A stretch of DNA of 7,930 nt from Treponema sp. (GTDB lineage: Bacteria; Spirochaetota; Spirochaetia; Treponematales; Breznakiellaceae), in NCBI GenBank assembly GCA_031290325.1, contig JAITNU010000126.1, positions 1 to 7,930 of the forward strand. Reading direction: 5' to 3'. The notes below the pieces were generated by a model. It was not told the DNA's origin and ran no database searches. It saw nothing but the letters and a program-made list of their open reading frames with translations. This document shows positions 1-6,751 of this stretch, one piece after another. Numbering within the stretch: the first letter of the stretch is position 1; each line of letters begins with the position of its first letter. The position numbers and the translations under genes are program-made.

Positions 1-64
1 GATTTACGCTGATTAACGCGGATTATCGCTTCCAATCCGCGAAAATCCGCGTAATCCGTGGACC
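1..64. repeat. Inverted array of 10-nt GATTxACGCG-type units
   Basis: Three units run in one direction (GATTTACGCT 1-10, GATTAACGCG 11-20, GATTATCGCT 21-30). Three more run as reverse complements (AATCCGCGAA 34-43, AATCCGCGT 44-52, AATCCGTGG 53-61). The two arms can pair into an imperfect hairpin with a short loop at about 25-33. Seven T residues follow at 65-71, so a plus-strand transcript could end here, although the many small repeats suggest a dispersed intergenic element rather than a simple terminator. I recall similar GATTAACGCGGATT-type strings from intergenic regions of many anaerobic bacteria; that is memory, not a search. The element may begin left of the window. Confidence 0.7.
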
Positions 65-150
65 TTTTTTTATTATAAAATAATGATGTGTTTTATCTTT
101 ATAGCCATATCATTCAGAAAGGTCATCAAGGCATTGAAAAAGCTCGCTGA

Positions 151-170
151 GTTAGTGGTCATTCGTGGTC
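151..170. repeat. Two tandem 10-nt units overlapping the uvrC stop
   Basis: GTTAGTGGTC (151-160) is followed directly by ATTCGTGGTC (161-170), matching at 8 of 10 positions. On the minus strand these read GACCACGAAT then GACCACTAAC, and the TAA stop of uvrC (152-154) lies inside the second unit. The unit differs from the one at 1-64. Two copies could arise by chance, but the string resembles the ATTCGTGGTCA-type dispersed repeats I recall from other genomes. Confidence 0.45.
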
Positions 171-2140
171 AAAATGTCGCTCTTCGATGTGTTGAAAGGA
201 GGAGCGCCGTAATCTGCCCCGGCTTCGGCAGCCAGAACCGCGCCTGGAGACAGGGCCACCGTATCGTTGTACCGCTCCCGTGGTGCTGCGCGGCCAAGTC
301 CCCGGGCAAAACGCTGCTTCGCTGCCTCCTGGTTTTCCAGGGCAAGGTTGACTGCCGCCCGGACCGCACGGGCCGTGCTTTCGTTCAGACCGGCCTGGAC
401 CATCAAATCCTCTAGAGCTGCAACGCTTATCTTTTCAAGACTGCCATAGACCTTCATAAGCGCCGCAGCCCGCTTGGGACCTATCCCCTCCACCGATTCC
501 AGGACCGGGAAGGCGAGGTCCCCGGACCTGAGCCGCTGGTTCAAAGACGTGGCAAACCGGTGGGTCTCGTCCCGGAGGAATTGCAGCACCTTCAATGCCT
601 CGGAGCGTTTGGAAAGCCGCACCGGTTCCCCCGTGTGGGGGAGCCATAGTTCCTCATCCCGTTTGGCAAGGCCCACTACATCGCAGTCCACCTCCAGCTC
701 GTCAAGCACCCCTTTGGCGGCGTTTACCTGGCCGATGCCGCCGTCGATGAGCACCAGATCCGGGAGTTCCTTCCCCTCCCTGATGAGCCGGGAGTAGCGG
801 CGGTGTACCGCTTCCCGCATGGCGGCAAAGTCGTCCACCACCCCGACCACGGTGCGTAGCTTGAAAGAGCGGTAGTTCTTCCGGTCCGGCACACCGTTCC
901 TGAAGGCAATAAGGGAAGCCACCGGGTGTTTACCGTCGAGTTGGGCAATATCAAAGCCCTCGATCCGTTCCGGCCGCGTCCGAAGTCCCAGAGCCTGGAC
1001 CAGTTCATCCAGGGCAGGCCCGGCCCCCCGCTCCTTGACCCGCTTGCGGAGGTCCTCCAGGGCGTTCTGCCGGGCCATAGCCAGAATCGCCTCATGGCGT
1101 TTCTCATTGGGGAGAAGCAACTGGGGGGCATACCTGAAGTGGCCGGTGAACCACTGGAGGAGGGAGGCGTGAGTATGGAGTATGGAGGAGGCGTAAATCT
1201 GGGGGGGAGGAGGACGATCAGGGGTGTAGTACGTGGCGACAAAGGTTTCCAGGGATTCGGCTTCCTCTGCGGCTGAACGGGTGCGGAAGAGTTCCCGGCC
1301 AGTCATCTTGCCTTCCCGCATGGAAAACACCGTAAACGTGGTGAGTACCCCCTCGCTTGCCCAGGCAATGTAATCCCGGCCTTCAGGGGCAAAGTCCACC
1401 ACGGAATTGTCCTCCTCCAGGTTCTCAATGGCCCTGATGACGTCCCGAAACCGGACCGCCCCTTCAAAATGCAGGGCCGCTGCCTCAGCGTGCATCCTCT
1501 CGCTGAGGTCCATGATGAGGGATTCGGTCTCCCCGGAAAGGAGCTTCCGCACTTGCATCACCTCAGCGTCGTAGGCTGCTCCGCTGATTTTGCCGCAGCA
1601 GGGGGCCAGGCAGCGGCTGATGTGGTAGTACATGCAGGGGTTTTCCCGTTTACGGAACCGGTGGCACTTCCGCAGGGGAAAGAGCTTTTCGATGAGTTCC
1701 AGCATAGTATCCACCGCCTGGACCTTGGGGAAAGGCCCGAAATAGGAGGAACCATCCTCAATGATGTGGCGGGTTCGAAACACCCGTGGGAACACCTCGG
1801 CGGTGATCCTGATGACCGGGTAGGTCTTGCCGTCCTTGAGGTTGATATTGTACTTGGGGGAATGTTGCTTGATGAGGGTGTTTTCCAGGAGCAGGGCCTC
1901 GTATTCATTGGCAACGATGATGGTCTCAATGGAGCCGGCATGTTTGAGGAGCGCGGCGGTCTTCACATCCTTGGTCCCTGAAAAGTAACTTGAAAGCCGG
2001 TTCCGCAGGGCCTTGGCCTTGCCCACATAGATGATGCGGTTTTCATCATCCCGCCAGATGTACACCCCTGGTTCCAGGGGAGCCTCCCGCGCAATGGCCT
2101 TGAGTGTGCTATAATTTTTTGAAAACCCTTCATCATTCAT
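152..2140 (-). CDS. uvrC: UvrABC system protein C (excinuclease subunit C)
   Basis: This is the endonuclease of nucleotide excision repair. It is recruited by UvrB at a lesion and cuts the damaged strand on both sides. The protein has 662 residues from the ATG at 2140. An N-terminal GIY-YIG nuclease domain (about 23-100) shows GVY at 25-27, YVG at 38-40 and the conserved ENTLIK segment. Four cysteines, C159, C169, C177 and C181, have the spacing of the UvrC Fe-S cluster. A UVR motif that binds UvrB lies near 207-240. The RNase H-like half carries D397, D437, D466 and H527, matching the catalytic set of the 5' incision domain, and a helix-hairpin-helix region lies at about 545-597. The roughly 65-residue tail after it is longer than in E. 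coli UvrC and ends in repeat DNA. The ATG has GGGGA (2147-2151) six bases upstream; a TTG at 2179 would add an unconvincing AT-encoded leader. The gene is transcribed away from the exported-protein group. Confidence 0.97.
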   Translation of the reverse strand: MNDEGFSKNYSTLKAIAREAPLEPGVYIWRDDENRIIYVGKAKALRNRLSSYFSGTKDVKTAALLKHAGSIETIIVANEYEALLLENTLIKQHSPKYNINLKDGKTYPVIRITAEVFPRVFRTRHIIEDGSSYFGPFPKVQAVDTMLELIEKLFPLRKCHRFRKRENPCMYYHISRCLAPCCGKISGAAYDAEVMQVRKLLSGETESLIMDLSERMHAEAAALHFEGAVRFRDVIRAIENLEEDNSVVDFAPEGRDYIAWASEGVLTTFTVFSMREGKMTGRELFRTRSAAEEAESLETFVATYYTPDRPPPPQIYASSILHTHASLLQWFTGHFRYAPQLLLPNEKRHEAILAMARQNALEDLRKRVKERGAGPALDELVQALGLRTRPERIEGFDIAQLDGKHPVASLIAFRNGVPDRKNYRSFKLRTVVGVVDDFAAMREAVHRRYSRLIREGKELPDLVLIDGGIGQVNAAKGVLDELEVDCDVVGLAKRDEELWLPHTGEPVRLSKRSEALKVLQFLRDETHRFATSLNQRLRSGDLAFPVLESVEGIGPKRAAALMKVYGSLEKISVAALEDLMVQAGLNESTARAVRAAVNLALENQEAAKQRFARGLGRAAPRERYNDTVALSPGAVLAAEAGADYGAPPFNTSKSDILTTNDH

Positions 2141-2181
2141 GGATATTCCCCGCCGATATATATATAATATAATATACAATC
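2141..2181. promoter_or_regulatory. AT-rich divergent promoter region
   Basis: Only 41 bp separate the uvrC start from the start of the exported-protein gene on the other strand, so both promoters must lie here or inside the neighbouring coding ends. On the plus strand TATAAT occurs twice (2163-2168 and 2168-2173). On the minus strand 2171-2176 reads TATATT. No convincing -35 hexamer is visible for either direction. The alternating A/T tract melts easily. If the second TATAAT is used, the plus-strand transcript begins within a base or two of the ATG at 2182. Confidence 0.6.
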
Positions 2182-3765
2182 ATGCGGAACAAAGCGGCTG
2201 GTGCCTTCATAGCATATATATTTTTTCTGATTTCCGGTAGTCTTGGGGCCTTGGGGGAAAAGACTATTCTTATCGGTGCCGGGGAGACCTGGAATGTGGT
2301 GGAGAACCGGGAGGGTATTATCGAATTATCCTCAGTACGGCCCAATCCGGTGCTGGCCCTTTCATCTGCCTTCCGGTCTGATGCCGCAGGTTCTCTGGAT
2401 ATGGCCCTCTCTTTTGATGAAGCGGGTCCTGAACTTTTCAAAGACCAGACCGGCCATTACCAGGTCGTGGTATCCCCAGGGCTTTCGGTGGTAAACCGGC
2501 TTCTGGCACGGGCAGGCACCGGGGCGGCCATGTTCTCAGGGATTGGGACAAAGGGTTCAGGTCCCCTGATGTTGATGCCGGGGAAGGATGCATTGTTCGC
2601 CCCAGGCCGGATACTCCAGGACTTCAGTGTGGAATTCTGGCTTTACCCGGTGAATATGGTAACCGGTGAGCTGATCCTCCGGTGGACCGCCTCCCGGAAC
2701 CAGGGCCAGGGGGACTATACCCAGCAAGAGATCCAATGTACCGTTGCCCGGAACCGGATGCACTGGACCTTTTTGGATTTCTTTTGCATTGCCGCTGATG
2801 ATAGCCGGACCAGGATATCGATCAATGGTTCGACGCCGATAGTGCCGAAAACCTGGAGCCATCATCTCCTTCGCTTCGATGCTGATACCGGGCTTCTGGA
2901 GTATCTTGTTAATGGCCGCCTGGAGGAAATCATCTATGTTACTTCCACCAGCAGGGAAGGGGGTCAGGTGTATAACCCCTTCATCGGGGAGCAGGGTAGT
3001 CTCGTACTGGGGGGGCGTTTTGTGGGCTTACTGGATGAATTCAGGGTATACAGCCACTTTGTCCCTGACCCGGTTACGAGGAAATACCCCAGTCCCGGGG
3101 GGCGTGCGGAAACCCAGCCCATAGACCTGGGGGAGGGGAACAGTACGGTCCTCAAGGTTGAGGTCTTTGGGGGAAGAACCGCAGGTTCCGGCGAGGTGAT
3201 GCGGAATGAATACCGGGGGAACGGGAATTTCCATTTCCCCGATGATTCGGCTCTCCACTTCTTTATCCGCGCCGCAGACTCTCCCTATCGCTGGACCGGG
3301 GTTGAGTGGCAGCCCTTTGTTCCGGGAACGGAGCTTACCAATGTTCGGGGGCGCTTTGTTCAGGTTGCGGCAGAGTTCTATCCCAGCCAGGATGGGGAAA
3401 CGACCCCCTACCTGGATGCCATAAGGATCGTGTACCGGCCGGATGAGCCTCCCCGCTCCCCATCCCTGGTTACGGCTCTTGCCAGAGACGGGGCAGTGGA
3501 TTTATCATGGAAGCACAGTCTTGATACGGATGTGGCGGGATATTTGGTGTATTATGGTACGACTCAGGGTGATTATTTTGGCGAAGGTGCCATCCTTGGT
3601 GTATCACCCATAGACGTGGGGAAACGTACTTCCGTACATATCGACGGACTGAAGAATGGTACCCTTTACTATTTTGTGGTGGCCGCCTATGATCGCCGGG
3701 ATCCGTTTCACATAGGAGAGTCTTCCCGGGAAGTAACGGCGCGACCCTTAAGGATGGTTGAATGA
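2182..3765 (+). CDS. Exported LamG-like and fibronectin type III domain protein
   Basis: The protein has 527 residues. It starts with a typical Sec signal peptide: a basic start (MRNK), a hydrophobic core at about 8-20, and a small-residue stretch ending near 24-25. No lipobox cysteine is present, so a soluble periplasmic or surface protein is more likely than a lipoprotein. Residues about 120-300 look like a concanavalin/LamG-type jelly roll, with FSVEFWLYP at 148-156 and LLDEFRVYS at 283-291, motifs typical of that fold's first and last strands. A beta-rich linker follows, then an FN3 domain at about 425-522 (VDLSWKHS, VAGYLVYYG, LYYFVVAAYD). These folds usually bind carbohydrate or protein; no catalytic residues are recognisable. 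The ATG is the only start that keeps the signal peptide, since an in-frame TAA lies at 2170-2172, yet it has no Shine-Dalgarno sequence. The stop overlaps the next start. The specific function is unknown. Confidence 0.88.
   Translation: MRNKAAGAFIAYIFFLISGSLGALGEKTILIGAGETWNVVENREGIIELSSVRPNPVLALSSAFRSDAAGSLDMALSFDEAGPELFKDQTGHYQVVVSPGLSVVNRLLARAGTGAAMFSGIGTKGSGPLMLMPGKDALFAPGRILQDFSVEFWLYPVNMVTGELILRWTASRNQGQGDYTQQEIQCTVARNRMHWTFLDFFCIAADDSRTRISINGSTPIVPKTWSHHLLRFDADTGLLEYLVNGRLEEIIYVTSTSREGGQVYNPFIGEQGSLVLGGRFVGLLDEFRVYSHFVPDPVTRKYPSPGGRAETQPIDLGEGNSTVLKVEVFGGRTAGSGEVMRNEYRGNGNFHFPDDSALHFFIRAADSPYRWTGVEWQPFVPGTELTNVRGRFVQVAAEFYPSQDGETTPYLDAIRIVYRPDEPPRSPSLVTALARDGAVDLSWKHSLDTDVAGYLVYYGTTQGDYFGEGAILGVSPIDVGKRTSVHIDGLKNGTLYYFVVAAYDRRDPFHIGESSREVTARPLRMVE
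3750..3754 (+). promoter_or_regulatory. Ribosome binding site of the TPR gene
   Basis: AAGGA lies seven bases before the ATG at 3762, inside the last codons of the exported-protein gene. Together with the ATGA stop-start overlap it supports this start and points to translational coupling of the two genes. Confidence 0.75.
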
Positions 3766-5027
3766 GTCAGTCAGATGTAAGCGATACCCTGGAGCGCGCT
3801 CGGGTATCGGTCAAGGCCGGTGCATGGGAAACGGCTGAGGGCCTGCTGAAACACTATGTTTCCGAGGCGCCGGATGATCGGGAAGGCCAGTTGCTCCTGG
3901 GAATCACCCTCTCAAAGACCGGGAAGCTGGATGAAGCGGTGCGTACGTTTAATCGTATTTTGGCGCATAATCCCCAGCATGGTGAAGCCCTCTATGATGT
4001 GGCGATCCTCTATTATCGTCAGGGCAAACTACAGGATGCCCTGGTAACCTTTACGGAAGTCCTGGATGTCGATCCTAACCGGGTTGTATGTTATTATACG
4101 ATTGGGAACATCCAGCGGAAGCTCGGCAACCTGAAAGCCGCGATCATGGCCTATGCCAAGGTCATTGAACTAGAGCCTGATTACGTGTCAGCCTACAATA
4201 ACCTGGGTATCGTCTATGCCGACTCCCATGACTATACCAAGGCCGCTCATGTGCTGCACCAGGGGCTTGCCGTAGCTCCCCAGGATCCGATACTCCACTT
4301 TAACTATGGGGTAGTCCTGGAAGCTGATGGCCGCCTGGAGGAAGCTGCCAATGAATACCACGAAGCCCTCTACTATCGGCCCCACTGGTCTGAACCCCTC
4401 CATAACCTGGGGGTACTCCTCTTTAAGCGGGGTCGATATAGCGAAGCCCAGGTTACCTTTGCCGGCATCCTGGAAGAGGCCCCCCATGATATCCATGCCT
4501 GGAACAACCTTGGGGTCATTTCCGAAGATCGAGGCTATGTCCAGGAGGCGATTCAGCATTACCGCCGGGCCTTGGAGCTGGATTCGGCCTATGAAAAGGC
4601 CGCGGTCAATCTGAACCGGGCCTTGAAACATATCGACTCTCGTCCGCGGGGACAGCACGTGGAGGAGGTCCTTGATGCGGGGATGACTTCAACCATCTGG
4701 GCCGAGGTAGGGGTGACTGATGTCTTGCGCCTCTTTGACGCTATCAAGATGATCCCCATAATTAAGGGTGAAGCTGAAATCTCGTTTGTTGAGGCCGCTG
4801 TCCCGCCGGCTTCCTTGGAAGGGGATCTTTGGGGCATCAAAAAAAATACCCTTGCCGGGCTTTTTAAGTACTTAAAGGGATTGACCAATTACTTGCCCTC
4901 TGAAGAGCGGGAGCTTTTTATGCAGAGTGAAGTCCGCTCCAATCTGGAAAAGATGATCAATACGCTGGAAGGGAGCCGCCGGGGATTATTCAGAGAAATT
5001 CAGGCCCGATTTTCACCAGAGAACTGA
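3762..5027 (+). CDS. Tetratricopeptide repeat protein
   Basis: The protein has 421 residues, with no signal peptide and no membrane segment, so it is probably cytoplasmic. About eight consecutive TPR units fill residues 8-276, in 34-residue steps starting near 8, 41, 75, 109, 143, 177, 211 and 245. Typical positions are visible, for example YNNLGIVYADSHDYTKAA at 145-162 and WNNLGVISEDRGYVQEAI at 247-264. Such arrays form a superhelix that binds partner proteins. The last 125 or so residues (about 295-421) are not TPR and I do not recognise them. They contain a hydrophobic segment with VTDVLRLFDAIK and a helical, charged end. The start overlaps the preceding stop as ATGA, so this gene is co-transcribed and translationally coupled with the exported LamG-like/FN3 protein. 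A scaffold or assembly role is inference only. Confidence 0.92.
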   Translation: MSQSDVSDTLERARVSVKAGAWETAEGLLKHYVSEAPDDREGQLLLGITLSKTGKLDEAVRTFNRILAHNPQHGEALYDVAILYYRQGKLQDALVTFTEVLDVDPNRVVCYYTIGNIQRKLGNLKAAIMAYAKVIELEPDYVSAYNNLGIVYADSHDYTKAAHVLHQGLAVAPQDPILHFNYGVVLEADGRLEEAANEYHEALYYRPHWSEPLHNLGVLLFKRGRYSEAQVTFAGILEEAPHDIHAWNNLGVISEDRGYVQEAIQHYRRALELDSAYEKAAVNLNRALKHIDSRPRGQHVEEVLDAGMTSTIWAEVGVTDVLRLFDAIKMIPIIKGEAEISFVEAAVPPASLEGDLWGIKKNTLAGLFKYLKGLTNYLPSEERELFMQSEVRSNLEKMINTLEGSRRGLFREIQARFSPEN

Positions 5028-5074
5028 TGGCAGGCACCATTGCGGCACCCAGGCTTTTACCGTTATGATGCTCC

Positions 5075-6397
5075 ATGAAACGTATTATTTTGAAATCCGG
5101 CGAAGAACGGCGTATTCTGGCTGGCCACCCCTGGGTCTATGATAACGAAGTAGCCCGTATCCTCGGCCCCGCCGGACCGGTGGACCTGGCTCCCGGGGAG
5201 CTTGCAGATGTGGAAAGCCAGGGAAAAACCTATCTGGGCAGAGCACTGGTAAATCCCCATTCAAAGATCCTTGCCCGAATCTACAGCCCTTCCAAAGAAG
5301 GGGTGGATAAGGGCTTTTTCAAGCGCCGCATCCGTGAGGCCATGGCCCGCAGGATTGTTCAGGGCACCTATAACCTGACCCAGGAATCCGTCCGCCTCGT
5401 GTTCGGGGAGGCTGACTTTCTCCCTGGTCTCATCATCGACCGCTTTGTGGGCTGGCCCCGGGAAGCCCTTGAAGCCGCACTCCCGGAACGACCCATCACC
5501 TTTGATATGGCCAAATCCGCCCTTGGCCCGCCCCAATCCTGGCTTGCAGTACAGTTTCTCACCTACGGCATGGATATGCGCCGGGAAGAAATCCTCATCG
5601 CCCTGGAAGAGGTCTTGGCCGCTCCCTGGGGACTTCCCGCAGGGATCATCGAAAAATCCGGAGCCAAGGTCCGGGAACTGGAGGGGCTTCCCCTCAAGGA
5701 AGGGCTTATCCAGGGGAGTTTTCCCTCAGCGGGGATCATCATCTTTGAGAACCGCTTCCCCTTCGCGGTTCATCTGGAGTATGGACAGAAAACAGGCCAC
5801 TTCCTGGACCAGCAGAAAAACCGGCTCCTGACCGCCTGCTATGCCCAGGGTCTTACCTCAAGTTCCCCCCAGGGCGTGAGGGTTCTGGACGCCTGCGCCT
5901 ATACCGGCGGTTTCGGCATCCACGCTGCCCGCTTTGGCGCCTCTTCGGTACTTGCCGTGGATAGTTCCGGGGAGGCCCTGGAAATGGCAACGCAAAACGC
6001 CCGGCTCAACGGGGTGGAACTTACCACGGTTCAAGCCGATATCTTTGACCTGCTCCGTTCATACCAACGGGCCAAAGAACGGTTTGACCTCATCATCCTG
6101 GACCCCCCGGCATTTGCCAAAACCCGTTCCGCCCTGGAAGGGGCACTCCGGGGATACAAGGAGATTAACCTCCGCGCCCTCAAGCTCCTCACCCCCGGCG
6201 GCATCCTCGTAAGCTGTTCTTGCAGTCAGGCCCTGGATGAGAGCCGCTTCAAGCTTATGATAGCAGAAGCTGCGCTTGACGCAGAACGCCGCCTCGTGAT
6301 GCTTGATTTCCGGTATCAAGCCCCGGATCATCCGATTCTCCTGGGGTATGATGAATCATTGTACCTCAAGTGCGGGTACTACCGGGCAGTGATCTGA
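5075..6397 (+). CDS. RlmI-family class I SAM-dependent rRNA methyltransferase
   Basis: This belongs to the RlmI/YccW group, whose E. coli member makes 5-methylcytosine at position 1962 of 23S rRNA; that exact target is inferred here. An N-terminal PUA domain (about 1-75) contains the ILAGHPWVYDNEV start typical of the family. RLVFGEADFLPGLIIDRF at 107-124 is the hallmark of the central domain. The catalytic Rossmann fold has FAVHLEYGQKTGHFLDQQKN at 230-249, the SAM-binding VLDACAYTGGFG at 270-281, an acidic residue ending the second strand (D296), the DPPAF motif IV at 343-347, and SCSCS at 380-384, where the catalytic cysteine is expected. At 440 residues it is longer than E. coli RlmI (about 396), mostly through extra sequence around 126-155. 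The ATG at 5075 follows the TPR stop by 47 bases and lacks a clear Shine-Dalgarno, but the PUA domain begins right after it and no in-frame alternative is better. It is probably the last gene of the plus-strand operon. Confidence 0.93.
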   Translation: MKRIILKSGEERRILAGHPWVYDNEVARILGPAGPVDLAPGELADVESQGKTYLGRALVNPHSKILARIYSPSKEGVDKGFFKRRIREAMARRIVQGTYNLTQESVRLVFGEADFLPGLIIDRFVGWPREALEAALPERPITFDMAKSALGPPQSWLAVQFLTYGMDMRREEILIALEEVLAAPWGLPAGIIEKSGAKVRELEGLPLKEGLIQGSFPSAGIIIFENRFPFAVHLEYGQKTGHFLDQQKNRLLTACYAQGLTSSSPQGVRVLDACAYTGGFGIHAARFGASSVLAVDSSGEALEMATQNARLNGVELTTVQADIFDLLRSYQRAKERFDLIILDPPAFAKTRSALEGALRGYKEINLRALKLLTPGGILVSCSCSQALDESRFKLMIAEAALDAERRLVMLDFRYQAPDHPILLGYDESLYLKCGYYRAVI

Positions 6398-6452
6398 GAC
6401 CAGAACACGAATCGGGTAGTGTAAGGTGTGCAAGGACCGGTAGAAAGAAAAT

Positions 6453-6484
6453 AAAAAAAGCCCGCCGATTGGCGGGCCTTTTTC
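6453..6484. terminator. Bidirectional rho-independent terminator
   Basis: GCCCGCC (6460-6466), a GATT loop, and GGCGGGC (6471-6477) form a perfect 7-bp GC stem. Seven A residues precede it (6453-6459) and five T residues follow (6479-6483). On the plus strand it ends the methyltransferase transcript 63 bases after its stop. On the minus strand the A-tract becomes a seven-T tail, so it can also stop transcripts of the convergent DUF1703 gene. Confidence 0.93.
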
Positions 6485-6514
6485 ATTTTTTATAGGTGCA
6501 GTTTTTCCCAGAAT

Positions 6515-6634
6515 TTATAGAGCTTTAACTTCGGAACCACCCGAATTGAACACACAAAGCGGTTCTAATTCCCCTTTCATAAATATTTCGTAAGCGCGCC
6601 AATGCTCCTGATAGTCTTGAGGCAGCCTTCTCGT
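6515..6634 (-). pseudogene. Possible 3' remnant of an unidentified gene
   Basis: The minus strand is open for 39 codons, ending at a TAA (6515-6517), and begins after a TGA at 6635-6637. The peptide includes LPQDYQEHWRAYEIFMKGEL and ends in VKAL. It has aromatic and charged residues in a protein-like mix, but the only methionine is internal (codon 19) and no ribosome binding site stands before it. The upstream frames hold only short open stretches. The family is not recognised, and a chance open frame of this length is quite possible. Confidence 0.2.
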
Positions 6635-6751
6635 TCAGATTTCGAAATAACACCTGCACATAATTATCCTGGCACTATGCTCCGCTATTTCCACACACCA
6701 GTATTGAAACGTACGCGTATAATTTATCCTTCCGTGTGGCCGTTTTCAAAT

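Larger units (their letters stand above)
6398..6751. other. Intergenic gap with terminator and possible gene remnant
   Basis: This 354-base gap lies between two convergent genes. Bases 6398-6452 show nothing recognisable; 6453-6484 is the terminator listed separately. From 6491 to 6751 there is no ORF with both a start and support. One minus-strand frame at 6515-6634 is open for 39 codons and looks coding-like in composition (it contains YQEHWRAYEIFMKGEL), but it has no start and is cut by a TGA at 6635-6637. A plus-strand TATAAT at 6718-6723 lacks a -35. No tRNA or structured RNA was found. Confidence 0.5.

Noticed and set aside
1..64. CRISPR array
   Set aside because: The units are only about 10 nt, there are no spacers, and the second half is inverted.
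1469..1981. 170-codon plus-strand ORF opposite uvrC
   Set aside because: It lies wholly inside uvrC on the other strand and has no recognisable domain. High-GC coding DNA often gives such shadows.
2141..2179. Longer uvrC start at a TTG (2179)
   Set aside because: The extra 13 residues come from the AT-rich promoter spacer and do not resemble UvrC. The ATG at 2140 has a purine-rich site at a good distance.
4188..4658. 156-codon minus-strand ORF opposite the TPR gene
   Set aside because: It is a shadow of the TPR repeats, with no ribosome binding site and no recognisable family.
6555..6580. tRNA T-arm-like string (GGTTCTAATTCCCC)
   Set aside because: The flanks do not pair as a T-stem, and no anticodon or acceptor stem can be built around it.
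6718..6723. Plus-strand TATAAT as a promoter
   Set aside because: There is no -35 at a usable distance, and no plus-strand gene follows.
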